Source: SIG565 sp045650565 (GTDB taxonomy: Bacteria; Bacillota; Clostridia; Oscillospirales; Acutalibacteraceae). Taken from it: a DNA stretch of 43,203 nt. Below are positions 16,583 through 24,280 of the stretch, in pieces. Each line of letters opens with the position of its first letter. The first letter of the stretch is position 1. A model generated the notes under the pieces. That model saw only the letters and a program-made list of their open reading frames with translations, ran no database searches and was not told where the DNA came from. The position numbers and the translations under genes were made by a program. The stretch spans positions 1 to 43,203 of the forward strand of contig JAZRRG010000028.1 in assembly GCA_045650565.1 (NCBI GenBank). Direction: 5' to 3'.

Positions 16583-17573
16583 CATCATTTTTATGGGAAT
16601 TTTTTATATTAGCCAACGGATTAGCATTTATCGCCGACTGAATTTGCTTGTTGGCAACATGTGTATAAATTTGTGTTGTGCCGAGATTTGCGTGTCCTAA
16701 AATTTCTTTTAGAACTCTAATATCAACATCACCAAGCTGATACATAAGCGTTGCTGCAGTATGGCGCAATTTATGGGTTGAATAGCCCATATCTCCAAGA
16801 CCGGCTTTCTCAAGATAGGTTTTTACTATATGCTGCACCGTTTTATTACTGATTCTACGCTTGTTTCGGCTTATAAACAGGGCATTTCTATCATTAAAAT
16901 TGATGTTTTCGGTGGGTCGTACCTTTAAATAGTCGTTAATAGCGTTTAAACAGGCGGAATTTAGGTATACAAGCCGTTCTTTATTACCTTTACCGGTAAT
17001 TACAAGACTACCGTCGGCCTTAATATCGGTTAAATTAAGGGAAACTAACTCTGATAAACGCATACCGCAATTCAAAAATAGAGTTAAAATGCAGTAATCA
17101 CGCTCGGAATTTCCCCCGATTACTGAATTTAGTAATTTCAGGGAATCATCTAAGCTTAAGTGCTTAGGCAGCGACTGCTTAATTTTTGGTGACTCTAACA
17201 TTTCAGCAGGGTTGACATCTAAAATATGCTCTTGAACTGTTAAATATTTAAAGAAAATTCTAAGCGTTGAGACCTTACGGGCACGAGTGGCAGCATTATT
17301 ACCACGTTCATTTTTACAATATACAATGAAGGCATATAGGTCGGATAATGTAACGGTTTTTAGCAAATCGGTGTCAATTTTGGAAATATCTATTTTATCA
17401 AACTCGATTACAGACGATACAAGACCTCTGGACAATAGGAGGTATCGAAAGAAGGTCTGCAAATCAAGAAAGTATTCGTCAATAGATTTAGAGGATTTAC
17501 CTTTAACGGTTTCATTATACATTAAAAAGTTTTTAATAACAGTGGGAGCCGATAAAAGAATTTCGTGTTTCAA
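16569..17573 (-). CDS. Tyrosine recombinase, XerC/XerD type
   Basis: 334 aa. N-terminal SAM-like core-binding domain (about 10-125) and catalytic domain (about 135-320) with Arg in NCGMRLSEL, Lys in GKGNKER, HxxR in HKLRHT, His in LGHANL and nucleophile Y303 in TQIYTH. All catalytic residues are present. It may be the chromosome dimer-resolving recombinase of this organism, or one with another local target; it is about 30 residues longer than typical XerC/D. Start is TTG at 17571-17573 with GGAGT 7 nt before it. Its own promoter lies at 17605-17633. No integrase-linked element is seen around it. Confidence 0.9.
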   Translation of the reverse strand: MKHEILLSAPTVIKNFLMYNETVKGKSSKSIDEYFLDLQTFFRYLLLSRGLVSSVIEFDKIDISKIDTDLLKTVTLSDLYAFIVYCKNERGNNAATRARKVSTLRIFFKYLTVQEHILDVNPAEMLESPKIKQSLPKHLSLDDSLKLLNSVIGGNSERDYCILTLFLNCGMRLSELVSLNLTDIKADGSLVITGKGNKERLVYLNSACLNAINDYLKVRPTENINFNDRNALFISRNKRRISNKTVQHIVKTYLEKAGLGDMGYSTHKLRHTAATLMYQLGDVDIRVLKEILGHANLGTTQIYTHVANKQIQSAINANPLANIKNSHKNDENPQ

Positions 17574-17604
17574 AAAAACAACTCCTAAAATAGTTTACAA
17601 TATT

Positions 17605-17633
17605 ATTATAAGATAGATAAAAAGCCAAGTCAA
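17605..17633 (-). promoter_or_regulatory. Sigma-A promoter of the xer gene
   Basis: On the - strand, TTGACT (17628-17633), 17-nt spacer, TATAAT (17605-17610), giving a start near 17598 and a 25-nt leader. Confidence 0.8.
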
Positions 17634-17717
17634 CAATAAAAGATATGTATTAAAACAAGGGCATTAACAGCAAAAACCTCAAAAACACCACAAAAAGCCA
17701 TATTTAACCCCAAAACC

Positions 17718-17779
17718 ACTCCCCTTAATTATACAAAATATTCATTTTGTATAATTAGAGATTATTTTTTAGGGGGAGT
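17718..17779. repeat. Nested inverted repeat between the ABC operon and xer
   Basis: Inner perfect 14-bp arms TAATTATACAAAAT (17726-17739) and complement (17744-17757) around a 4-nt loop. Outer arms are ACTCCCC (17718-17724) and GGGGAGT (17773-17779), with a 15-nt unpaired stretch on one side. It lies upstream of the xer promoter and downstream of the ABC operon terminator, and holds no ORF. The role is unknown. Confidence 0.7.
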
Positions 17780-17820
17780 TAAGAAGCGCTCTCTTTTCTA
17801 TTCCCTACATATCCTAATTA

Positions 17821-17849
17821 AAAACAGCGGTTTAAAAAGCCGCTGTTTT
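17821..17849 (-). terminator. Terminator of the xpt-nucleoside transporter operon
   Basis: AAAACAGCGG (17821-17830) pairs with CCGCTGTTTT (17840-17849). Read on the - strand, the hairpin is followed by TTTTTAATTA. Confidence 0.85.
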
Positions 17850-17859
17850 ATAAAATATT

Positions 17860-18807
17860 CTATCTTTCTTCTCTAAAATATGATAAACCTAAGCACTGTG
17901 GCGGCTGATTTTCACGTTTATCACGAATACTGGTTACAATGAGAACTATTATTGTAACTACATACGGTAGCATCTTAAATATTTCTTTTCCCGCAAAGCT
18001 AACACCTGTGATATAACTACTTGCAATATAAAGTCCACCAAAAATTATAGAACCTAAAATTGCAACATTGGGCTTCCACACCGTAAATATAACAAGTGCG
18101 ATTGCTAACCAACCAATTTCATCAATACAATATTCCCAGTTACCGTTAAGATAATCCATTATAAAAGATAAACCGCCAAGTCCTGAGATAGCACAACCAA
18201 TACAGGTTGCACAATATCTGTAAAGCGAAACGTTTATACCTGCCGCATCAGCCGTGCCAGGGTTCTCCCCTACTGAACGCAAATGTAAGCCAACACGTGT
18301 CTTGGAAAGCACAAAAGATGATACAAGTGCTATTATAATCGCCAGATAAATCAACACACCGTGGGATAAAAATATCTCACCGAACCAACCAAGGTCATCA
18401 GCAAACGGTAATGATGCGGTAAAATACTTGCTGCCTCTACTATATGCGGGACCGGTTTCGGAAATCATATAGTTTGAAACACCAACACCAAAGGTTGTAA
18501 GGGCAAGACCCGTAACATTTTGGTTTGCTCTTAAGGTTACAGTTAAAAAGCTGTAAATAAGTCCCATAATTGCACCGCCAATTAAAGTCGCAACAATTGG
18601 GATAATAATCGCTAAAAAGGCATCGGCACGGATGCCAACTGATTTCATGTATAAATACTCAGCAAAGCAGCCGCACGAGGCGCCAACGCACATAACACCG
18701 GGAATACCAAGGTTTAAATGACCCGATTTCTCTGTGATAGTCTCTCCTGTTGAGCCAAAAAGGAAGGTCATACCAAGACGGATAGCACTAACTAAAAAAG
18801 CAACCAT
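17860..18807 (-). CDS. BMP-family ABC transporter permease 2
   Basis: 315 aa, about eight to nine hydrophobic segments, of the BPD_transp_2 (ribose/nucleoside importer) permease family. The N-terminus has the typical FGSTGETITEKSGHLNLGIP region and the cytoplasmic loop RVGLHLRSVGENPGTADAAG. It forms the channel with the other permease, powered by the double-domain ATPase. It starts 1 nt after the preceding permease stop and is last in the operon, with a terminator right after. A purine nucleoside or base is the likely cargo because the operon lies under a guanine riboswitch (inference). Confidence 0.93.
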   Translation of the reverse strand: MVAFLVSAIRLGMTFLFGSTGETITEKSGHLNLGIPGVMCVGASCGCFAEYLYMKSVGIRADAFLAIIIPIVATLIGGAIMGLIYSFLTVTLRANQNVTGLALTTFGVGVSNYMISETGPAYSRGSKYFTASLPFADDLGWFGEIFLSHGVLIYLAIIIALVSSFVLSKTRVGLHLRSVGENPGTADAAGINVSLYRYCATCIGCAISGLGGLSFIMDYLNGNWEYCIDEIGWLAIALVIFTVWKPNVAILGSIIFGGLYIASSYITGVSFAGKEIFKMLPYVVTIIVLIVTSIRDKRENQPPQCLGLSYFREER

Positions 18808-18808
18808 A

Positions 18809-19903
18809 TTAGTTTTTCTCCTTTCCGTTTTTAGCGAACAAAATCTTATACTGCAGGAAAAATTCGCAACCTATAATAAAGAAAAGAATTATACCGATAA
18901 CTATATCTGAAATATCAGGAGGAATACGGAAATCTGTAGAAACCTGTTGCGCACCTTTTTGAAGAAATACTATCAAGAAGGTTGTAAAAATCATAAATAT
19001 AGGATTAAACTTGGCAAGCCATGACACCATTATAGCAGTAAAACCACGGCCACCTGCAGTTGTGGTGCTAATTGTGTGGTTAGTGCCGCCTACCAACAAA
19101 AGACCGGCGACGCCGCAAAGAGCACCCGATACAACAAGTGTTCTTATAATAACCTTTTTAACGTTAATTCCGATGTATTTGGCGGTGTTTTCACTCTCCC
19201 CCACTACCGAAATCTCATATCCTTGCTTTGTGTTTTTAAGGTAAATATAAACAACAACCGTAAGCACAGCAACTATCAATATATTAAGAAGATATGCCCG
19301 ACCAAATAGCTTTGGAAAACCAAAATTAGGCATAGGAGTTAAAACACCAGAGCCACTTTTTACAAAATACTTAAGGAAAAACGCAATTAACTGTATCGCA
19401 ACATAGTTCATCATTAAAGTAAAAAGGGTTTCATTGGTGTTCCATATCGCCTTAAAAACGGCAGGTATGACAGCCCAAATTACACCTGCAAGAATAGATG
19501 CGGCAATCATTACGAGTAACAGTAAAGGCAGGGGCATCTTATCGCCCAAGAACATCATAACCGATACCGTTGCAAGACCGCCGACTAAAACCTGACCCTC
19601 GGCACCGCAGTTCCAAAATCGCATTTTAAAAGCAGGAGTTACCGCTAATGAAATGCAAAGCAAAATAGCAATGTCTTGTAGCAAACTCCAAATACGAAGT
19701 GAAGTACCAAATGCACCGCTTATCATAGATTTATAAACCAAAATTGGATTTACATCGGCCAAAAGAGTTATTACCACAGCCGAAACCAAAAGTGCACCCA
19801 CAACGGCAATAGCACGGACTAAAAGCGCCTTATACCAAGCCATTGGCTCACGCTTAACAATATGAAAAAGCTGATTTTGTGTCTTTTTTGCAGTTTTTTC
19901 CAT
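18809..19903 (-). CDS. BMP-family ABC transporter permease 1
   Basis: 364 aa. A cytoplasmic N-terminus of about 28 residues, then about nine membrane segments, of the same BPD_transp_2 family as its neighbour. The family loop reads GYEISVVGESENTAKYIGIN. Longer than the second permease, as usual for this pair. It starts 4 nt after the ATPase stop, so the three downstream genes are translated as a block. Confidence 0.93.
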   Translation of the reverse strand: MEKTAKKTQNQLFHIVKREPMAWYKALLVRAIAVVGALLVSAVVITLLADVNPILVYKSMISGAFGTSLRIWSLLQDIAILLCISLAVTPAFKMRFWNCGAEGQVLVGGLATVSVMMFLGDKMPLPLLLLVMIAASILAGVIWAVIPAVFKAIWNTNETLFTLMMNYVAIQLIAFFLKYFVKSGSGVLTPMPNFGFPKLFGRAYLLNILIVAVLTVVVYIYLKNTKQGYEISVVGESENTAKYIGINVKKVIIRTLVVSGALCGVAGLLLVGGTNHTISTTTAGGRGFTAIMVSWLAKFNPIFMIFTTFLIVFLQKGAQQVSTDFRIPPDISDIVIGIILFFIIGCEFFLQYKILFAKNGKEKN

Positions 19904-19907
19904 ATAC

Positions 19908-21449
19908 TTAATCCTCGCTTTCCAATTTATTTGAAGATTTGGTCATTAAAATACCTATCTCCTCTTTTGTTGTAGTACGGGCATCAACAACACCCGTAAT
20001 ATGTCCTGAACCGATAACAACTATTTTATCACACAATTCAATTAAAACATCAAGGTCCTCACCAACGAAAATTACCGCAACACCATTTTCCTTTTGCTGA
20101 TTAAGCAGGTTATATATTGTATATGAGGAGTTTATATCAAGGCCTCTTACGGGGTAAGCCGCCATTAAAACAGTCGGTGAAGAGGAAATTTCACGCCCTA
20201 CGAGTACCTTTTGTACGTTACCGCCTGAAAGTCTGCGGACAGGTGTTGTAGCACCCGGAGTTACCACCTCTAAATCCTCGATAATATGCATCGCTAAATC
20301 TTTTGGTGCCTTTCTTTCAAGGAAAAGCGACTTCCCTTTTCTATAAGAGCGAAGCATCATATTATCGATAATATCCATATTGCCAACAAGACCCATACCC
20401 AGTCTATCCTCGGGAACGAAGGATAATCGAACACCGAGTTCTCGAATTTGAAGGGGTGTTTTATCCTTAAGATTTTCTTCATTACCGGTTTTAGGGTCAT
20501 GATAAATAATTTCACCGCATTCAAGGTGCTGTAGACCTGCTATGGCTTCAAGTAGCTCACGCTGACCCGACCCTGCAATGCCCGCAATACCTAAAATTTC
20601 ACCTGAATTTGCGATAAAGGACACATCATCAAGCACCTTTATGCCCTCTCTATTAAGGCAGTTGAGGTTCTTAACAATTAAGCGTGGTTCGGTATTTGTC
20701 GGCTCACTACGATGAATATTAAGAGAAATCTTTTTACCAACCATCATTTCTGTAAGCTCAGATTCGTTAGTTTCGGCGGTGATAACCGTACCTATGTATT
20801 CACCTTTTCTGAGTACGGCAACCTTATCAGACAAAGAAAGCACTTCGTGCAATTTATGAGTAATAATTATAATTGATTTACCATCATTACGCATACGACG
20901 TAAAACGGCAAACAGCTTTTGAGTCTCCTGAGGAGTGAGCACAGCTGTCGGTTCATCGAGTATAAGTATGTCGGCACCACGGTAAAGAACCTTAATTATT
21001 TCAACTGTTTGCTTTTCTGAAACCGACATTTCGTGAATTTTCTTATTTGGGTCAATATCAAAGCCATATTTATTTGCTATTTCTTTAATTTCAATCGCAG
21101 CTTTTTTTACATCAAATTTTCCCTTGTCCTTGAGGCCCAAAATAATATTTTCAGTTGCCGAAAAAACATCAACCAACTTGAAGTGCTGATGAATCATTCC
21201 AATTTTATAATTAAAAGCATCCTTGGGGGAACGGATAACAACCTCTTCCCCATCTATTAAAATTTGACCATGGTCGGGAAAATAAATACCCGCAATCATA
21301 TTCATAAGTGTTGTTTTACCGCTACCGTTTTCACCGAGTATAGATAAAATCTCACCACGACAAACCTGCAAATTTACATCCTTATTGGCAACAACACTAC
21401 CGAAGGTTTTTGTGATGTTTTTGAGCTCAATAGCATAGTTTGATGACAA
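19908..21449 (-). CDS. Sugar/nucleoside-type ABC ATPase with two ATPase domains
   Basis: 513 aa. Domain 1 (about 1-245) has Walker A GENGSGKTT at residues 39-47, a signature MSVSEKQ in place of LSGGQ, and Walker B ILILDEPTAVL. Domain 2 (about 255-505) has a degenerate Walker A (GIAGSGQRE), a good signature LSGGNVQK and a Walker B lacking the usual acid pair (VLMAAYPVRGLD). Such asymmetry is normal in RbsA/YufO-type ATPases, so I do not read it as decay. Start is TTG (21447-21449) with AGGAGG 8 nt upstream. A hairpin at 21530-21555 separates it from the lipoprotein gene. Confidence 0.93.
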   Translation of the reverse strand: MSSNYAIELKNITKTFGSVVANKDVNLQVCRGEILSILGENGSGKTTLMNMIAGIYFPDHGQILIDGEEVVIRSPKDAFNYKIGMIHQHFKLVDVFSATENIILGLKDKGKFDVKKAAIEIKEIANKYGFDIDPNKKIHEMSVSEKQTVEIIKVLYRGADILILDEPTAVLTPQETQKLFAVLRRMRNDGKSIIIITHKLHEVLSLSDKVAVLRKGEYIGTVITAETNESELTEMMVGKKISLNIHRSEPTNTEPRLIVKNLNCLNREGIKVLDDVSFIANSGEILGIAGIAGSGQRELLEAIAGLQHLECGEIIYHDPKTGNEENLKDKTPLQIRELGVRLSFVPEDRLGMGLVGNMDIIDNMMLRSYRKGKSLFLERKAPKDLAMHIIEDLEVVTPGATTPVRRLSGGNVQKVLVGREISSSPTVLMAAYPVRGLDINSSYTIYNLLNQQKENGVAVIFVGEDLDVLIELCDKIVVIGSGHITGVVDARTTTKEEIGILMTKSSNKLESED

Positions 21450-21529
21450 AACTAATTCCTCCTCAAATTTAATCAGTTAAAAACATTCACAAATCTTATG
21501 AAAATTTTTAACCGATTAAAATAGAATTT

Positions 21530-21555
21530 AGGCGGGACAGTTAAGTGCCCCGCCT
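21530..21555 (-). other. Intercistronic hairpin after the binding-protein gene
   Basis: AGGCGGG (21549-21555 read on the - strand) pairs with CCCGCCT (21530-21536), extendable to 10 pairs with one G-U. The following bases (AAATTCTATTTT) make a poor U-tract. It could protect the lipoprotein mRNA or partly terminate, giving more binding protein than ATPase. Confidence 0.65.
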
Positions 21556-21575
21556 TAGAGACTAACGCAAATCTA

Positions 21576-22838
21576 TTAATATTTCTCGTTAAGGAGAGTA
21601 ATACCGTCGATTCTTAAATCAAAGTAAGGAGCAGAACGCTTTGTTGACTCAGTGAAAGCGCCATTCTCGATTGCTTCGGTATCAGGTGTGTAAGCAGGGT
21701 CGGTATCAACATCAGCTGTGTATGTTGTAAGCTTGTTACCGCCAACCGTGAAGTTATCGGTGTTGAATACAGCAACCTTACCTGCCTTGATATCAGCAAC
21801 AGCAGCTTTAATAGCATCAACTGTGCCTTCAGCAGCAACATCCTGGTTTACACCGGTAAGAACTACAGAGCCCTCTTCAATACCACCGCACCAGTCAGCA
21901 GCGATAGCTTCGCCCTTGCATACGCAACGGATGATGTAGTTGAAGTAAGGCGCCCAGTCGATTCTTGAAGAAACGATGAAGGTTTCAGGACAAGATTCGT
22001 ATGTGCTACCATTGTATGAAACGTTAGGAACACCTGCGGATTCACAAGCGCCGGGAGCACCCATTGAGTCAGCGTGCTGGCTAATAAGTACGCAGTTTCT
22101 TGCAAGAAGAGCTTCAGCAGCGTTCTTCTCTTCAGTAGCGTCATACCATGAACCTGTAAACTGAACGTCCATTGTTACTGAGGGGCAAACTGATTTTGCA
22201 CCGAGGTAGAAAGAGGTATAACCCGAAATAACTTCAGCATAGGTGTAAGCACCGACATAACCCATTTTTGCCTGTTCAGCTGTGATTTTACCATCAGCAA
22301 TCATCTCATTGAGTTTGAGACCTGCAGCAATACCTGCAAGGTAACGACCCTGGAAGATGGAAGCAAATGCATTATGGTAGTTTGCAAGATTTTCGGTGTG
22401 AGCTTTTGTACCTGTAGCATGGCAGAACTGAACATTGGGGAAATCGTTAGCTGCCTGAATCATAAAGTCTTCGTGACCAAATGAGTTAGCAAAAACAATT
22501 TTACATCCCTGGTCTACAAGGTCAGCAGCAGCAACATAGCACTCGTTGCCTTCGGGAATGTTTACCTTAATGATAACCTGTTCGTTTGTAAGACCTAATG
22601 CCTTTTGGACCTCTTTAGCAGCGTTAATGAAGTTAAGGTCATAGGTAGATTTTTCATCATGCAAGCAGATGAAACCGATTTTGAAATCATCAGCAATCTC
22701 ATAGTCTGCCTTGATTTCGAGAGAACCGAGCGGTGAAGCACTCATACCGAGAGTGTCAGAACCGTTGTTTTTTGCTCCGCAACCGGCAAATACACAAATC
22801 ATTGCCAATGCAAGAACTAATGCGAGAATTCTTTTCAT
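21576..22838 (-). CDS. BMP-family substrate-binding lipoprotein
   Basis: 420 aa. Signal peptide MKRILALVLALAMICVFAGC with lipobox Cys20, so a membrane-anchored lipoprotein. The mature part fits the BMP/PnrA family of nucleoside-binding proteins: IGFICLHDE near the start, GCKIVFANSFGHEDF, QGRYLAGIAAGL and GYVGAYTYAEV. It delivers cargo to the two permeases encoded downstream. Its place directly behind xpt and a guanine riboswitch points to purine nucleosides such as guanosine or inosine. The ribosome site is GGAGA. The 126-nt gap to the ATPase gene holds only the hairpin. Confidence 0.92.
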   Translation of the reverse strand: MKRILALVLALAMICVFAGCGAKNNGSDTLGMSASPLGSLEIKADYEIADDFKIGFICLHDEKSTYDLNFINAAKEVQKALGLTNEQVIIKVNIPEGNECYVAAADLVDQGCKIVFANSFGHEDFMIQAANDFPNVQFCHATGTKAHTENLANYHNAFASIFQGRYLAGIAAGLKLNEMIADGKITAEQAKMGYVGAYTYAEVISGYTSFYLGAKSVCPSVTMDVQFTGSWYDATEEKNAAEALLARNCVLISQHADSMGAPGACESAGVPNVSYNGSTYESCPETFIVSSRIDWAPYFNYIIRCVCKGEAIAADWCGGIEEGSVVLTGVNQDVAAEGTVDAIKAAVADIKAGKVAVFNTDNFTVGGNKLTTYTADVDTDPAYTPDTEAIENGAFTESTKRSAPYFDLRIDGITLLNEKY

Positions 22839-22886
22839 TTTTAAAATCTCCTCTTTTTTTATTTATTAAAATAGCCATTGGCTAGT

Positions 22887-23462
22887 TTAATCACAAAAAA
22901 CTACACCTTTATCAACCGACATTTCTTTGATACGGGCAAGAGATTCCACCCTAATACCCTGGCGCCTGATAATATCGCCGCCATCCTGAAATGCCTTTTC
23001 AATAACAATACCGCAGCCGACTATTTCGGCACCTGCATCATTTACAATTTTTGTAAGCCCGAGCAGTGCTTGTCCTTTTGCTAAAAAGTCATCGATAATT
23101 AAAACCTTATCGTACCTATTTAAAAATTTTTTAGAAACCATAACATCGTAAACTGTGCCGTGCGTAAAGGACTCAACCTTGGATGAATAAACATCTCCTG
23201 CAATGTTCTTGGTTTTAGATTTTTTAGCAAAAACCATTGGTACATTAAAGCGTTGAGCAGTTAGACAGGCAATGCCAATCCCTGATGCTTCAATAGTTAG
23301 AATTTTTGTAACACCGCAATCTTTAAATAAACGATAAAATTCTCCGGCAAGCTCTCTTATTAAACCTACATCCATTTGATGATTTAAAAAGCTATCAACC
23401 TTTAGGACGTTTCCCTCGCCTATTATACCGTCTTTTTGAATGCGCTCCTCTAAAAGCCGCAA
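22887..23462 (-). CDS. xpt: Xanthine phosphoribosyltransferase
   Basis: 191 aa. Converts xanthine (and more weakly guanine) with PRPP to the nucleotide for purine salvage. The PRPP-binding loop is VLIIDDFLAKGQAL, and the N-terminal LLEERI...G...VLKVDSFLNHQ is characteristic of Xpt. ASGIGIA and PMVFAKKSK are also present. The start is TTG (23460-23462) with AGGGG about 8 nt upstream; the nearby ATG is out of frame. It is first in the operon behind a guanine riboswitch, as xpt is in B. subtilis. The BMP transporter genes follow 48 nt later, where B. subtilis has pbuX. Confidence 0.95.
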   Translation of the reverse strand: MRLLEERIQKDGIIGEGNVLKVDSFLNHQMDVGLIRELAGEFYRLFKDCGVTKILTIEASGIGIACLTAQRFNVPMVFAKKSKTKNIAGDVYSSKVESFTHGTVYDVMVSKKFLNRYDKVLIIDDFLAKGQALLGLTKIVNDAGAEIVGCGIVIEKAFQDGGDIIRRQGIRVESLARIKEMSVDKGVVFCD

Positions 23463-23493
23463 AAAAACATCCCCTTATTAGTGTCCAATAAAC

Positions 23494-23528
23494 AAAAAAC
23501 GACAGAAAAACGGTCAGTTTCCCTGTCG
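23494..23528 (-). terminator. Riboswitch-controlled terminator before xpt
   Basis: On the - strand, CGACAGGGAAAC pairs with GTTTTTCTGTCG (12 pairs, two G-U) around a 5-nt loop, followed by six T. The 5' arm CGACAG could instead pair with the TGTCGG arm of aptamer stem P3, a plausible antiterminator when no ligand is bound. Confidence 0.85.
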
Positions 23529-23533
23529 AAAAA

Positions 23534-23603
23534 ATTCGATAGTCCGACAATTATGGCTGTCGGGTAGAAACTTCAAAACCATAAAATTTGATATATATCG
23601 AAT
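23534..23603 (-). promoter_or_regulatory. Purine riboswitch, guanine class
   Basis: P1 pairs ATTCGATA with TATCGAAT (23596-23603 and 23534-23541). The core shows the conserved ATGG loop, GAAGTTTCTACC, and P3 CCGACA/TGTCGG whose loop has CCAT, complementary to ATGG for the loop-loop contact. The ligand-reading segment is GACTAT: C at position 74 means guanine, hypoxanthine or xanthine rather than adenine. A terminator follows, so ligand should switch off xpt and the transporter. Confidence 0.92.
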
Positions 23604-23615
23604 AATTATGTGGTA

Positions 23616-23644
23616 ATTATACACTATATTGTGGTGTTTGTCAA
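23616..23644 (-). promoter_or_regulatory. Consensus sigma-A promoter of the xpt operon
   Basis: On the - strand, TTGACA (23639-23644), 17-nt spacer, TATAAT (23616-23621): a perfect consensus. The start near 23609 is just before the aptamer. Confidence 0.9.
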
Positions 23645-23724
23645 TTATTTATACTATATATTTTTAAAAAAATGTCGAAAGAAATTGCTTAATTATTTGA
23701 AAATTTACCCTTATGTTTTTGTTC

Positions 23725-24270
23725 TTATAGTAATTCCTCATTATAAGCTGCTCGAATACCGCCTATAAACTTAGGACGCACACGAGCGGCAGAAATTACT
23801 GCATTTCCGATTTTATCGAGTGATAAACGAACAGGCACCGCAACGTCTTTTAAATGCATACCAATTAAGGTAAGACCGATATCAAGACCTGCATCTGCTT
23901 TTATATGTTCTAAAACAACGGGGTCATTAAAGCCGTTATATGCAGCTGTTGCAAAGGCGCCACCCGCCTTGTGCTGAGGCACAACATTTACAATGTCATT
24001 ATTGCCGCCTATCGCTTCCCTTTCCATTACTATTGCACGGTTTAAATGCTCACAGCATTGTGCGGCAAGAAAAGCACCCCGCTCGGTTAAAACCTTATTT
24101 GCGCAGTTAAATATAATTAGCCCTAAATCAACATTTGAGTTGTGACCTATAATTCCGCCCGAAACCTCACTAGTAGAACATCCAATAACTACTATATCGC
24201 CCTTTTTAATTTTTGCTAAATCGCACAATTCGGTTAATGCAGCAACAACTTGATTTTTAACAGTTTCCAT
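23725..24270 (-). CDS. YwlG/DUF436 family protein of unknown function
   Basis: 181 aa from the ATG at 24270, which has AAGGAGC just before it; an in-frame upstream ATG (24303) lies inside the DAHP synthase gene and is not preferred. It belongs to the TIGR01440 (YwlG-like) family: GCSTSEVSGGIIGHNSN, QCCEHLNRA, VPQHKAGGAFA and GLDIGLTLIGMHLK are family-typical. The biochemical function is not known to me. It is the last gene of the aromatic amino acid operon, about 10 nt after the DAHP synthase stop. Confidence 0.88.
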   Translation of the reverse strand: METVKNQVVAALTELCDLAKIKKGDIVVIGCSTSEVSGGIIGHNSNVDLGLIIFNCANKVLTERGAFLAAQCCEHLNRAIVMEREAIGGNNDIVNVVPQHKAGGAFATAAYNGFNDPVVLEHIKADAGLDIGLTLIGMHLKDVAVPVRLSLDKIGNAVISAARVRPKFIGGIRAAYNEELL

Positions 24271-24280
24271 TATTTGCTCC

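Noticed and set aside
17592..17612. dif-like site at the xer promoter
   Set aside because: One half resembles the Firmicute dif arm GTAAACT, but the core is about 3 nt too short and the other arm matches poorly; it is better explained as the AT-rich promoter.
19908..21449. Decay of the ABC ATPase (odd signature and second Walker motifs)
   Set aside because: Asymmetric, degenerate motifs of this sort are usual in double-domain sugar/nucleoside ATPases.
23673..23679. Second exact Spo0A box core TGTCGAA upstream of the xpt promoter
   Set aside because: A 7-base match is expected several times by chance in this window, and there is no sporulation gene beside it.
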